This document shows positions 25,650-34,888 of a stretch of 64,000 nt of DNA, piece after piece. The stretch lies in NCBI GenBank assembly GCA_016788905.1, contig JAEURZ010000013.1, positions 1-64,000 of the forward strand, in the 5' to 3' direction. Each line of letters begins with the position of its first letter. Position 1 is the first letter of the stretch. The notes below the pieces were generated by a model. It did not search any database. It had not been told where the DNA came from and was given only the letters and a program-made list of their open reading frames with translations. Source of the DNA: Elusimicrobiota bacterium. GTDB taxonomy: Bacteria; Elusimicrobiota; Elusimicrobia; FEN-1173. A program made the translations under genes and the position numbers.

Positions 25650-26819
25650 TTAGGCCTTCGCGCCTTTTTTCAACTCGGCGGCTTTATTGGTTTTTTCCCA
25701 GAAGAAATCAGCGTCTTCCCGACCGAAATGACCGTAGGACGCTGTTTTTTGATAAAAAGGACGACGCAGTTTCAGGTAGTCGATGATGCCCTTGGGGGTC
25801 AAGGGAAACATTTCACGCACCAGGGTCACCAATTGGCTTTCCGGCACCTCCCCTGTCCCGTGGGTGTCCACCATGACGCTGACAGGATCCGCAACACCGA
25901 TGGCATAGGCCAGTTGGACCGTGCATTGGCGGGCCAATCCTGACGCCACAATGTTTTTTGCCACGTGACGCGCCATGTAACAGGCGGATCGATCGACTTT
26001 GGTGGGATCTTTTCCACTGAAGGCCCCTCCCCCATGGGGAGCCCACCCGCCATAGGTGTCCACAATAATCTTTCGACCGGTCACCCCGGTGTCCCCTTCG
26101 GGACCACCCACAACAAATTTCCCGGTGGGGTTCACATAATACTTCGTTTTTTTGTCCAACATCTTCTTGGGCAAAACGTGGAGAATGACTTTTTCAATCA
26201 TATCTTCCACGGATTTATTGGTTATTTTTTTTCCAGAGCGATCCAAGATAGACGTGTCGTGCTGACTGGAAATCACCACCGCGTCAATCCGAACGGGTTC
26301 TCCGTTCTCGTATTCCACCGTCACCTGAGATTTGCCATCCGGCCCCAGATAGGGAAGGATTTTTTTCTTACGGACTTCCGCTAACCGTCGGGTCAGTTGA
26401 TGCGCCAAACTAATAGGCGTCGGCATTAACTCTTTCGTCTCATCGCAGGCGAACCCCACCATAAGCCCCTGGTCCCCGGCCCCTCCCGTATCAACACCCT
26501 GGGAAATATCCGGGGACTGCCGACCGATGGCGTTTAAAATCCCGCAACTGGCCGCATCAAATCCGAAACGACGGTCGGTGTACCCAATATCAGCGACCAC
26601 GGACCGAACCAAGGAGGGCACGTCCACCCACGTGTTGGTGGTAATCTCGCCGCCCACCACCACCAAACCGGTGGTCACAAAAGACTCGCACGCCACCCGC
26701 CCCCGCGGATCGTCTTTAAGAATGGCATCCAAAACAGCGTCCGAAATTTGGTCACACACCTTATCGGGATGCCCTTCCGTCACCGATTCGGATGTAAAAA
26801 CATATTTATCACGACGCAT
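25650..26819 (-). CDS. metK: S-adenosylmethionine synthetase
   Basis: 389 residues from ATG 26819, preceded by AAGGAGAG. It makes SAM from ATP and methionine. Signatures are [20 protein letters not shown] (ATP site), [17 protein letters not shown], and [19 protein letters not shown] (the GGGAFSGKD loop). Normal family length. Operon: metK then ahcY, with promoter TATAAT upstream and a terminator downstream. No SAM riboswitch fits in the ~100-base leader. Confidence 0.97.
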   Translation of the reverse strand: MRRDKYVFTSESVTEGHPDKVCDQISDAVLDAILKDDPRGRVACESFVTTGLVVVGGEITTNTWVDVPSLVRSVVADIGYTDRRFGFDAASCGILNAIGRQSPDISQGVDTGGAGDQGLMVGFACDETKELMPTPISLAHQLTRRLAEVRKKKILPYLGPDGKSQVTVEYENGEPVRIDAVVISSQHDTSILDRSGKKITNKSVEDMIEKVILHVLPKKMLDKKTKYYVNPTGKFVVGGPEGDTGVTGRKIIVDTYGGWAPHGGGAFSGKDPTKVDRSACYMARHVAKNIVASGLARQCTVQLAYAIGVADPVSVMVDTHGTGEVPESQLVTLVREMFPLTPKGIIDYLKLRRPFYQKTASYGHFGREDADFFWEKTNKAAELKKGAKA

Positions 26820-26861
26820 AAAAACTCTCCTTTTTTCAGGTGTCAAATTGGGAAGAAACGG

Positions 26862-26867
26862 ATTATA
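26862..26867 (-). promoter_or_regulatory. metK promoter -10 element with flanking inverted repeat
   Basis: On the minus strand TATAAT lies 43 bases before the metK ATG. The box sits between ATTGGGAA and TTCCCAAT, an inverted repeat (about 26848-26879) that could be an operator. A -35 is weak (TGCCAA or similar). Confidence 0.6.
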
Positions 26868-26924
26868 TCAATTCCCAATGGCATTGGCAGTCTCAAAAAC
26901 GAATGGGGGAGATCTTCCCTCGAA

Positions 26925-27995
26925 TCACGTTGACATTAACCCAGGAAAGACCTGGGAATGAGAGGGCAATCGAGCCCCACTCCCCAAAACCTGATTGGGA
27001 CCAACAAAACAATGGGATCCCACAACGGATTGGGGACCAATGATGCTTTTTTCAACACGTGTGTGGGAACCAATGCGAACGCCTTCTAAAATAACGCAAT
27101 CCGATAATCGCACAGAAGATTCAATTCGAGTTCGTGCGCCCAAAGTCACATGCCCCTCAAATTCCACATGATCTCCCACCCACGCGCCCTCCCCAATAAC
27201 GGCCGTCCCCAATACTTTCGGGCTTTTTCCCACCACGACCCCTTTTTCAAGACGTAGCCCTTTTCGAAGCTTTAATCCCTTGGGCCATTGTCCTCTTTCG
27301 TGAAGGTCCCTATGGGTTCGCCAATAACGGGATAACGTGCCGATGTCGGACCAATACCCCCGATGAAGGAAAGAAACCACCTTAAATTTTTCCGACAAGA
27401 GGGCCGGAAAAATTTCACGTTCGATGGACACCGCCCGCCCGGACGGAATTCGCTCCACCACTTTGGGCGAAAACAAATAGCATCCCGCGTTGACCGTTCG
27501 CACCGGGGATTTCCCCCCGGAAGGCTTTTCCAAAAACCGTCGAACCGTCCCTTCACGATCCGTTTCCACGAGCCCGAAATGGGAAGGATCGTCGACCTCC
27601 ACCAAAACCACGGTAGCGTCGGCCTTTCGATGGCGATGAACGGCGGCCAACTGTCCTAAATCAAAATCACTTAACACATCCCCATTCAGGATGTAGGCTG
27701 GCCCTGAGAGATGGGGGAGAGCCAACCGAATGGCCCCACCGGTCCCCAAGGGTTCCTTCTCTAACGAATAGGTCAACCGAACCCCCCACCGTCGCCCATC
27801 CCCCAACGCCCGTCGAAAATGAGCCGCCTGATGCCCAAGGGCCAACACCACCTCGCGCACTCCATATTTTTTCAACAAATCCAGTTGATATCCAATAAAG
27901 GGTCGATTCAGGATGGGAAGGAGCGGTTTAGGACTAAAAGACGTTAAAGGTTTTAAACGAGTCCCCAGTCCCCCTAAAAGGATTAACGCTTTCAT
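26925..27995 (-). CDS. Sugar-1-phosphate nucleotidyltransferase with C-terminal hexapeptide region
   Basis: 356 residues from ATG 27995. The N-terminal ~235 residues are a nucleotidyltransferase: ALILLGGLGTRLKPLTSFSP (nucleotide loop), EKEPLGTGGAIRLALPHL, NGDVLSDFD. The rest is a left-handed beta-helix of hexapeptide repeats (VVVGKSPKVLGTAVIGEGAW on). Related to mannose- and heptose-1-phosphate guanylyltransferases. Overlapping GmhB by 4 bases suggests it activates a heptose-1-phosphate (HddC-like), but hexose specificity is equally possible. Last gene of operon A. Confidence 0.85.
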   Translation of the reverse strand: MKALILLGGLGTRLKPLTSFSPKPLLPILNRPFIGYQLDLLKKYGVREVVLALGHQAAHFRRALGDGRRWGVRLTYSLEKEPLGTGGAIRLALPHLSGPAYILNGDVLSDFDLGQLAAVHRHRKADATVVLVEVDDPSHFGLVETDREGTVRRFLEKPSGGKSPVRTVNAGCYLFSPKVVERIPSGRAVSIEREIFPALLSEKFKVVSFLHRGYWSDIGTLSRYWRTHRDLHERGQWPKGLKLRKGLRLEKGVVVGKSPKVLGTAVIGEGAWVGDHVEFEGHVTLGARTRIESSVRLSDCVILEGVRIGSHTRVEKSIIGPQSVVGSHCFVGPNQVLGSGARLPSHSQVFPGLMST

Positions 27996-28549
27996 TGCGG
28001 ATCGCCTTCGGTCTTGCTCTTCGAAACAATCCACTTCACCGCAGCGGAAAAATCACGCACAACAGGGACAGGAGACCCCACCTGAGAACGCTGTTCTTTC
28101 CCGTATCCAGTTTCCACCAGTAAGGGATGAACCCCCGCTCGCTGACCGGCTTCAACATCACTGGCCTTATCCCCCACCATAAAAGAACGGTGGAGATCAA
28201 TACCAAGATCCTGAGCGGCCCGAAGGAGAAGACCAGGCGCCGGTTTTCGGCAGTCGCACCCCCCTCCCGGCCCGTGGGGACAGAAATAAAAACCGGCCAA
28301 CTCAATTCCCTTTTCACGAAGTTCCTGAGCGACCCGATGATGGAGGGCCTGCACATCCGAAACCCCAAAGTAGCCCCGAGCTATTCCCGATTGGTTCGAC
28401 ACGACCACCAGGCGGAACCCCAGACCGATCAAGTCTCTCAATCCGTCCACGGCGCCGGGAACCCATTCCCAATCTTCATAGCGATAAACATAATCTTTTT
28501 CGACGTTCAACGTCCCATCTCGATCAAGAAACACCGCCGGCCCTCTCAT
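27992..28549 (-). CDS. gmhB: D-glycero-D-manno-heptose-1,7-bisphosphate 7-phosphatase (GmhB-type HAD)
   Basis: 185 residues from ATG 28549. HAD motif I is FLDRDGTLNVEKDY, motif II VVVSNQSGIARGYF, and the zinc loop CPHGPGGGCDCRKP is diagnostic of GmhB. MVGDKASDVEAG is motif IV. It removes the 7-phosphate in ADP- or GDP-heptose synthesis. Neither GmhA nor a heptokinase gene is nearby, so the rest of the pathway is elsewhere. Coupled to the nucleotidyltransferase by ATGA. Confidence 0.92.
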   Translation of the reverse strand: MRGPAVFLDRDGTLNVEKDYVYRYEDWEWVPGAVDGLRDLIGLGFRLVVVSNQSGIARGYFGVSDVQALHHRVAQELREKGIELAGFYFCPHGPGGGCDCRKPAPGLLLRAAQDLGIDLHRSFMVGDKASDVEAGQRAGVHPLLVETGYGKEQRSQVGSPVPVVRDFSAAVKWIVSKSKTEGDPQ

Positions 28550-28557
28550 GATGTCCT

Positions 28558-29532
28558 TTAAGCCGTCAGAAGCGGTTTCCCTCTCTTGCGTGCGGGAGAG
28601 GGGGATGGAAAGGGTGTACGACTCTTGAAAATATGTCGGTAGGTTTCGGCCAATCCGTCTTCCAGAGAAACCATCGGTTTCCATTTCAACACCCGGGCCG
28701 CCTTGGACACATCAAGAACACTCCGAAAGAGCTCCCCGGTCCGAGGGGGCTTGTGTTCGACTGTCGAGGGCTTTCCGTGGCACGCGCTCAAAATCTTAAA
28801 CAAACGAGTCACGTCCGTCGGTTTTCCCATACCAATATTCACGGACTCCCCATCGGCTTTGGCAAGCGCGGCAATGTTGGCCCGTGCCACATCGCCCACG
28901 AAAACATAGTCCCTTTGCTGTTTTCCGTTTCCGTAGATGAAAGCGGTCTGCCCTGCCAATAACCGCTGACAAAAAATCGCAACAACCCCAGCCTCGCCGT
29001 GAGGATCTTGCCGAGGACCATAGACATTGCCGTACCGCAAAACAGTAAATTTTATTCCGTGGAGCGCACCGTAAGCCCGGACATAATGTTCCCCCGCTAA
29101 CTTAGTAACACCATAGGGGGAGAGCGGCTGGGCGGGAGACTCTTCTCGCGCCGGACGCGCACACTCCCCATAGTAGGTCCCACCTGAAGCGGCAAAAATA
29201 AACTTTTTAACTTTATAACGGCGGGAAAGTTCCAACAGGTTTAAAAGCCCAAGGACATTAACGCTGGCATCAAACACGGGATCACTCACGCTTTTCCGAA
29301 CGTCCAACTGCGCCGCGTGATGATTCACCAGATCAAAACGTTCTTTTATAAATACCCGTGAAAGCGAAGCGTCTCGAATATCCGCGTTAATTAAACGAAC
29401 ATGGGGGTTTAGGTTATGCCGACGACCTGTCGACAAATCATCAACGACCGTTACTTGATGTCCATGCCCCAAATAGGCATCCACAATGTGGGACCCTATA
29501 AACCCCGCCCCACCCGTTACAAGAATGCGCAT
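28558..29532 (-). CDS. NAD-dependent nucleotide-sugar epimerase (GalE-like, extended SDR)
   Basis: 324 residues. Rossmann motif LVTGGAGFIGSHIVDAYLGH, catalytic region FAASGGTYYGE and SPYGVTKLAGEHY (YxxxK), and sugar-binding RYGNVYGPRQDPHGEAGVV. It interconverts or epimerises a UDP-sugar, most likely at C4; the exact substrate is not readable. The C-terminal tail after residue ~305 (Pro/Ser/Lys-rich) is unusual. Confidence 0.85.
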   Translation of the reverse strand: MRILVTGGAGFIGSHIVDAYLGHGHQVTVVDDLSTGRRHNLNPHVRLINADIRDASLSRVFIKERFDLVNHHAAQLDVRKSVSDPVFDASVNVLGLLNLLELSRRYKVKKFIFAASGGTYYGECARPAREESPAQPLSPYGVTKLAGEHYVRAYGALHGIKFTVLRYGNVYGPRQDPHGEAGVVAIFCQRLLAGQTAFIYGNGKQQRDYVFVGDVARANIAALAKADGESVNIGMGKPTDVTRLFKILSACHGKPSTVEHKPPRTGELFRSVLDVSKAARVLKWKPMVSLEDGLAETYRHIFKSRTPFPSPSPARKRGKPLLTA

Positions 29533-29614
29533 TTAGGGTTCACTTCAATAATTCGACGCTTACAGGCATCGGAACAATCCCCCCCGTGATTCGGCCTGGG
29601 GTATCTCCATGTTT

Positions 29615-30931
29615 CTAGAGCAGAACGATATTTTGGCGGTCAGAAACGTTTCGGGTGGCGTTGCGTGTGTCCAAGAGAAGGGAAGATTGAGAAACAACCC
29701 ATGGCATGTCAAACTGACTGTGATCCGTCACCAGCACGACCGCATCCTGAGATGATAATAATTGGGCGGTCAATGACTTACGTTTAAAAACTCGACCTTC
29801 CACTCGAAGGGAAGTAACAAATGGATCCGAAAAAGAAACCTCGGCTCCCAACCGCATCAATTCATCGATAATCCGTAACGCGGGAGACTCGCGAACATCG
29901 GAGATGTCCTTCTTGTAGGCCACCCCCAACAATAAAATCCGAGCCCCTCGGACAGCCTTTTTTTTCATGTTCAAGGCCTCCGTCAACCGTTCGACCACAT
30001 AGCGGGGCATGAAAGAGTTGATGTCCTCAGCCAATTCAATGAAACGAGAATTGAAATTTAGCGTTTTAAGCTTCCAGGAGAGGTAATGGGGATCCAAAGG
30101 AATGCAATGTCCGCCGATCCCAGGCCCCGGGAAAAACTTCATGTAGCCGAAGGGCTTTGTGGCCGCCGCATCAATAACCTCCCAGACATTCAACCCCAAC
30201 CGGTTACACATGAGGGCGACCTCGTTGACCAGAGCAATATTAACGGCGCGAAAGGTGTTTTCCAGCAATTTGCTCATTTCGGCCGCCTCAAGCGAAGAGA
30301 CCGGAACCACTTGGTTGGAAATCAAACCATAGAATTTTTTAACCACATCCAAGCAGGTCGGTGTGAACCCAGAAACAATCTTTGGAGTATTCCCCAATCC
30401 GAAATGAGAATTCCCGGGATCAATCCTTTCAGGTGAAAAGGCCAAAAAGAAATCACGGCCAACTCGAAGCCCCCGAGACTCCAATTTCGGTAGGATCAAT
30501 TCCCGTGTTGTCCCGGGATACGTCGTGCTCTCTAAGACAACCAATTGGCCTTTCCTCAGATTTACAGCCAACACGTCAGCGGACGCAACGATGTAGCTAA
30601 TGTCGGGGTCTTTACTTTTTCCTAAAGGAGTGGGGACACAGACCACCACCACATCCACCTTTGCAAGAACATCAGAATTTGAACTTGCCACAAGGAATCC
30701 TTTCTTTACTAAGGGCCCTAGAACGGAGGAGGGGATATCGGGGATGTAAGAATTTCCTTGGGAAAGGGATTTACATTTTTGATCGTCAACATCATACCCC
30801 ACAACCCGACACCCGGCTTGAGCGAAAGCCACCGCGAGGGGTAGCCCCACATACCCCAGCCCCATAACCCCCACACGGACTGATTTCTTTTCAATTTTCG
30901 TTGAAAGTTGGCTTAGTGTGTTCAAAGACAT
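29615..30931 (-). CDS. wbpA: UDP-N-acetylglucosamine 6-dehydrogenase (WbpA-type nucleotide-sugar dehydrogenase)
   Basis: 438 residues. Rossmann start GVMGLGYVGLPLAVAFAQAG, TTYPGTTRELILPKLE, and the active-site loop GPGIGGHCIPLDPHYLSWK with catalytic Cys. The last of these is the WbpA/WbpO class rather than UDP-glucose dehydrogenase (GC in a different context). It oxidises UDP-GlcNAc at C6 to UDP-GlcNAcA, the first step of the ManNAc3NAcA pathway. The following steps are encoded in operon C, ~20 kb away. The ~80 bases before the epimerase contain no gene. Confidence 0.88.
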   Translation of the reverse strand: MSLNTLSQLSTKIEKKSVRVGVMGLGYVGLPLAVAFAQAGCRVVGYDVDDQKCKSLSQGNSYIPDIPSSVLGPLVKKGFLVASSNSDVLAKVDVVVVCVPTPLGKSKDPDISYIVASADVLAVNLRKGQLVVLESTTYPGTTRELILPKLESRGLRVGRDFFLAFSPERIDPGNSHFGLGNTPKIVSGFTPTCLDVVKKFYGLISNQVVPVSSLEAAEMSKLLENTFRAVNIALVNEVALMCNRLGLNVWEVIDAAATKPFGYMKFFPGPGIGGHCIPLDPHYLSWKLKTLNFNSRFIELAEDINSFMPRYVVERLTEALNMKKKAVRGARILLLGVAYKKDISDVRESPALRIIDELMRLGAEVSFSDPFVTSLRVEGRVFKRKSLTAQLLSSQDAVVLVTDHSQFDMPWVVSQSSLLLDTRNATRNVSDRQNIVLL

Positions 30932-30962
30932 CCCCCAATATTATGTCGCGTTTTAAAAAAGC

Positions 30963-31762
30963 TCACTGATTTATTCTACCCAAAACAAACACCACTTTGT
31001 AATTTTTAACCGGAGCTTCAACGGAAACAGGGACCGGGGGCAGGTAACTCATTAAGCCTTCCTCCAGTTCCGCAGGAAGATGTTGAAGTCGGCCCATAAA
31101 GATCCGCTTTAAAACTTCCTTCCCTTTCATGGTCTTCGGGATCAGATGAAACCGCACGGCGACTTCCTTTAACCACTCGACGACTCGGCTTTTGAGCCCA
31201 CCCTCTCCGACAAAACAATCGGCAAAAAGTTCGGTCTGAAACCCCTCTCCCTGGAGGAGGTGGGCCAACTCCGAGGCTGAAAAATAGCGGTGACTGAAAG
31301 GACTTGGATTAAACCCGGCCCATTCCGTATTCACCGAACCAACGAGAAGGATTCCATTTTTCCTTAAAAGCCTTTTGGCCTCACGAACAAAGAGATGCGG
31401 ATCTCTCAAATAATAAATGGCCTCGAATAAAATAATAGCGTCCAAACTCCCGGAGTCAAGAGGAATCGAGTGGGCGTCCATCTGCTGAACGGATATCCGG
31501 TCCCCGTAATGCTGAGTGGCCAAGGCAACGATGGCGGGATCAAAATCCCCCCCCTCACGCTTTTGGCGCGTCGGGCAACGAGACCTAACCCTTGCCCTGA
31601 CCCACAGGCCACCTCCAGAACATCACGATCAGTGCAAAGATCAGAAGCGAACATGTAACGTGTAAACATACGCACCAGCTGATCTTTGGTGACACGGTAA
31701 CCACTCAGTTCAGAAACCGAAGTGTAATCCTGTTGTTCAGGAGTGACAGCCGGCAGGGTCAT
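30963..31762 (-). pseudogene. Class I SAM-dependent methyltransferase, frameshifted at a G8 tract
   Basis: Two overlapping frames make one methyltransferase. The N-part (31762 to the tract) has DVLEVACGSGQGLGLVARRA (motif I). The C-part continues with FDPAIVALATQHYGDRISVQ, then IILFEAIYYLRDPHLFVREA and RRLLRKNGILLVGSVN-like sequence (motif IV/post). The break lies at eight G on the minus strand (31547-31554). With nine G, the frame reads VRGGDFDPAIVALA without interruption. Total product would be about 266 residues. It could be phase-variable, a decayed copy or a sequencing artefact. It sits between the aminotransferase (4-base overlap) and the dehydrogenase. Confidence 0.85.
31547..31554 (-). 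repeat. Homopolymer G8 tract at the methyltransferase frameshift
   Basis: Eight consecutive C on the plus strand (G on the coding strand) lie exactly where the reading frame switches. Adding one G restores a full-length methyltransferase. Tracts of this length are prone to slipped-strand mispairing. Confidence 0.85.
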
Positions 31763-32877
31763 TTAAAAAACCGGCGAATTTCAGAGACCACGCGATCCAC
31801 CTCGTCGTCTCGAAGTTCGGGATACATCGGCAAGGACAGAACTTCCCTTGAAATTTCCTCTGTTTTAGGGAGTTGAAAATGGCTCAGTTTTAACCCCATC
31901 TGCTTGTGATTGGGGGGAGACCATGAAATCAAAATCTCAATTCCGTTGTCTCGTAAATGCTTCACCAAAGAATCGCGTTTTTGGGATCGGATGACATAGT
32001 TTTGGAAAACGTCATAATACTCGGACGAAGACACCGGGGGAGTTTTGATATCCCCCACGCCAAGCAAAGCGGAATCGTAACGGAGCGCAATGGCGCGCCG
32101 ACGTTTCACGTCTTCATCAAAATAATCAAATTTCATGTTTAGCAGAGCCGCGTGAAGATTGTCCAGACGCGTACACCACCCAAAACACTCGATTTGTTCG
32201 ACAGACTCCACACGCCCGTTGTCTCGAAAAGCCCTCAGCTTCCGTGCCAGAAGATCGTCATTAGTGCAAACCATTCCACCGTCGCCAGCCGTCCCCAACA
32301 TTTTGGCAGGATAAAAACTAAAAATACCCGTATCGCCCATGGAGGCGGTCCTTTTTCCCTTATAAGTGGCCCCTAAAGCCTGGGCGGCATCTTCAATCAC
32401 TTTTAAACCGTGCCGCTTCGCAATGGACAAAATCGCGTCCATATCAGCGGCATGCCCGTTCAAATGAACTGGGATAATTCCCTTGGTTCGAGGTGTGATG
32501 GCCATTTCAATTTGGCGAACGTCCATATTAAAATCGTCCGAAACGTCAATCAAAATGGGCGTCGCCCCACATTGGGCAATCGCTCCAATCGTGGCGACAA
32601 ACGTGTGCCCCACGGTGATGACTTCGTCGCCTGGACCGAACCCTAAGGCATGAGCAGATAAGTAAAGGGCGTCCGTCCCAGTGTTCATTCCAATGGCGTG
32701 TTTGGTCCCGACGTATTTAGCGATTCTGGCCTCAAAATCACTCAGGTGCCTGCGAAGGATGAACTCCCCTTGCGACATGATTTCATGAAAAACGCTGTTG
32801 AACTTTTCTTTCCAGCGATCGTATTGCCGGGTGTAACCAACAAATCGGACCTTTTCTGTAGATGAAGTAGAGGTCAT
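31759..32877 (-). CDS. DegT/DnrJ/EryC1-family PLP-dependent sugar aminotransferase
   Basis: 372 residues. SMGDTGIFSFYPAKMLGTAGDGGM carries the Schiff-base Lys; GMNTGTDALYLSAHALGFGP, VGHTFVATIGAIAQCGATP and VIEDAAQALGATY are the other family markers. It transfers an amino group from glutamate to a keto-sugar nucleotide. The next gene upstream is a ThDP-dependent E1beta, suggesting the keto substrate is unusual. Substrate unknown. Confidence 0.93.
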   Translation of the reverse strand: MTSTSSTEKVRFVGYTRQYDRWKEKFNSVFHEIMSQGEFILRRHLSDFEARIAKYVGTKHAIGMNTGTDALYLSAHALGFGPGDEVITVGHTFVATIGAIAQCGATPILIDVSDDFNMDVRQIEMAITPRTKGIIPVHLNGHAADMDAILSIAKRHGLKVIEDAAQALGATYKGKRTASMGDTGIFSFYPAKMLGTAGDGGMVCTNDDLLARKLRAFRDNGRVESVEQIECFGWCTRLDNLHAALLNMKFDYFDEDVKRRRAIALRYDSALLGVGDIKTPPVSSSEYYDVFQNYVIRSQKRDSLVKHLRDNGIEILISWSPPNHKQMGLKLSHFQLPKTEEISREVLSLPMYPELRDDEVDRVVSEIRRFFK

Positions 32878-33893
32878 GACATCACTCCTTTCGTTCGCTG
32901 AACAATTTCTTTATATCCAAAATAGTAAACCTCCTCCAGCGAGGTGCTGACCGGTGCTGGGATATCCGGCAAAGTGATCCGAACCACGGGAGCACGAAGA
33001 ATGGCTGGCCCTGCTTCAGCGGCCAATGCGGCGACTTCGGCGGCAAACCCACATGTTCGCCACCCCCCATCCACAACCACCAAACGGCCCGTTTTCTTGA
33101 GAGAAGACAACACCAGATTACTGTCCAAAGGCTTGATGGTTCGCAGGTCGATCACCTCGGCGTCAATTCCCTCCTCAGCCAACACCTCCGCCGCGCGAAC
33201 GGTCTCCTTAGACAAAAAGGATGCCGACACCAAGGTCACATCTCGGCCCACCCGCCGAACCACCCCTCGCCCTAAGGGAATGGAGTAAAAATCTTCCGGA
33301 ACTTCGTCTTCTGTCGAATACAACCAACGTTCATCTATAAAAACGACAGGGTCATTGTCCTGAATGGCTGAAACCATTAATCCTTTGGCGTCATGAGGGG
33401 TCGATGGCATCACCACCTTTAAACCCGGTACATGGGCAAACAGCGCATGCAGAGACTGGGAATGTTGGGCGCCCTGCTCTCCCCCACGATTGACAATGGC
33501 CCAAAGAACCATGGGAACCGAGGATCGCCCCCCAAACATGTAGCGCCAGTTGGCCGCCTGGTTCAAAATGGGATCAAGCGCATAAACCAAAAAGTCAACC
33601 CGAGGATGCACAACAATGGGACGGAGCCCCGCAATGGCCATGCCCACCGCTGCCCCCGTGACAGCATTTTCAGACACCGGGGTGTCTTGAACCCTTAACT
33701 CCCCAAACCGTTCCAAGAGACCCCGTGTTGTGTTACCCACATACCATGGACTTTTAACTCCCTGCCCAAGAAGAACCACACGTTCATCCGCCGCCATAGA
33801 CTGATGAATCGCCTCATTTATTGCCAAACTAAAGGTCAATCGCCGCGACGGGGATGTCTTTGGGGCAGAAGAAGATCGGGTCACGGAAGTCAT
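32874..33893 (-). CDS. ThDP-dependent dehydrogenase/transketolase beta subunit (E1beta-like)
   Basis: 339 residues. E1beta hallmarks are RVQDTPVSENAVTGAAVGMA and HPRVDFLVYALDPILNQAAN, then GGEQGAQHSQSLHALFAHVP and LVVVDGGWRTCGFAAEVAAL. Together with the next gene it forms the alpha2beta2 core of 2-oxoacid dehydrogenases. No E2 lipoyl transferase or E3 is nearby, and the neighbours are glycan genes, so a ThDP-linked C-C bond reaction on a sugar or acyl donor is more likely than classical pyruvate oxidation. Coupled by ATGA on both sides. Confidence 0.88.
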   Translation of the reverse strand: MTSVTRSSSAPKTSPSRRLTFSLAINEAIHQSMAADERVVLLGQGVKSPWYVGNTTRGLLERFGELRVQDTPVSENAVTGAAVGMAIAGLRPIVVHPRVDFLVYALDPILNQAANWRYMFGGRSSVPMVLWAIVNRGGEQGAQHSQSLHALFAHVPGLKVVMPSTPHDAKGLMVSAIQDNDPVVFIDERWLYSTEDEVPEDFYSIPLGRGVVRRVGRDVTLVSASFLSKETVRAAEVLAEEGIDAEVIDLRTIKPLDSNLVLSSLKKTGRLVVVDGGWRTCGFAAEVAALAAEAGPAILRAPVVRITLPDIPAPVSTSLEEVYYFGYKEIVQRTKGVMS

Positions 33894-34888
33894 AAAGCCA
33901 CCACTGGTCCAAAAATATTTTCTCCCAAATCGCGAGACAGGGGAGCGGGACTCCGGCGAGCGAAAGCATGGGCCCGCGCGACTTCCTCTGAGGATTCCTT
34001 CTGAATTTTCTTCAGCGCAACTTGGCTGACACCTGCCTTGATCAAAACTTTTTTGAACCGCGACAATGGATCACGACGACGCCAGCGTTCCACCTCGGCG
34101 GGAGGGCGAATATCGGTATGACTTCCCTGCACAACATCATCGGCGCCCACATGCCCCCGCAATCGATAGGTCACGCATTCTAAGAAAACGGGACCGTTCC
34201 CGGAACGACAAAGGGTCACCGCTTTCTGAGAAGCCTTAAAGACAGCACGCACATCATTTCCGTCCAATCGAATCCCGCGAATACCGAAAGGAAGACCGGT
34301 CTGAAAAATATTGTCCCTACGCCGACACTCCCGTAAAGGCATGTGGGTCGAATAAAAATTGTTTTCGCAAACATAAATGATGGGAAGTTTAAGGAGAGAG
34401 GCAAGGTTGAGGGATTCGTAAAGAACACCCTCCCCGGTCGCTCCATCACCGAAGAAACTGACAACGACTTGGTCTTTTTTTTGAATTCTGGCCGCCATCG
34501 CCGCTCCCGTCGCTAACGAAATCGTACCAGCCACAATCGGGACAACCCCCCACACACCATTTTCGGGAGAAATGATGTGCATGGATCCGCCTCGTCCTCC
34601 GGAACATCCGCCGCTTTTCGCAAAAATCTCAGCCACCAGTTCGTCCATACTTCCCCCTTTGGCCAAATAATGGCCGTGGGAGCGATGTCCGCCAAAAATG
34701 GCGTCCGTTTTCCTCAGAGCAGCACAAACGCCTGCAGCCACGGCCTCCTGCCCAGAACAAAGGTGGCACGGGGTCTTGATTTCCCCTCTTTGAATGGGAT
34801 CAACAAGGCTTTCCTCGCATGTCCGAATACGAACCATCGAGGTGTAGAGTTGAATTAAAAAATCAACATTTTTCATTGTTGTTTTCAA
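33890..34888 (-). CDS. ThDP-dependent dehydrogenase/transketolase alpha subunit (E1alpha-like)
   Basis: 332 residues. The ThDP motif is present as FFGDGATGEGVLYESLNLAS...PIIYVCENN (GDG to NN spacing). GGRGGSMHII and the FGGHRSHGHYLAKGGS loop match pyruvate/acetoin dehydrogenase E1alpha. It binds ThDP at the interface with the beta subunit encoded next (4-base overlap). Phosphorylation loops of the classical enzyme are not evident. The pair's position between PGT and aminotransferase ties it to glycan precursor synthesis. Confidence 0.88.
   Translation of the reverse strand: MKTTMKNVDFLIQLYTSMVRIRTCEESLVDPIQRGEIKTPCHLCSGQEAVAAGVCAALRKTDAIFGGHRSHGHYLAKGGSMDELVAEIFAKSGGCSGGRGGSMHIISPENGVWGVVPIVAGTISLATGAAMAARIQKKDQVVVSFFGDGATGEGVLYESLNLASLLKLPIIYVCENNFYSTHMPLRECRRRDNIFQTGLPFGIRGIRLDGNDVRAVFKASQKAVTLCRSGNGPVFLECVTYRLRGHVGADDVVQGSHTDIRPPAEVERWRRRDPLSRFKKVLIKAGVSQVALKKIQKESSEEVARAHAFARRSPAPLSRDLGENIFGPVVAL

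Noticed and set aside
26820-26924. SAM riboswitch upstream of metK
   Set aside because: The leader after the promoter is about 40 bases and holds no multi-helix element; only an inverted repeat around the -10 is present.
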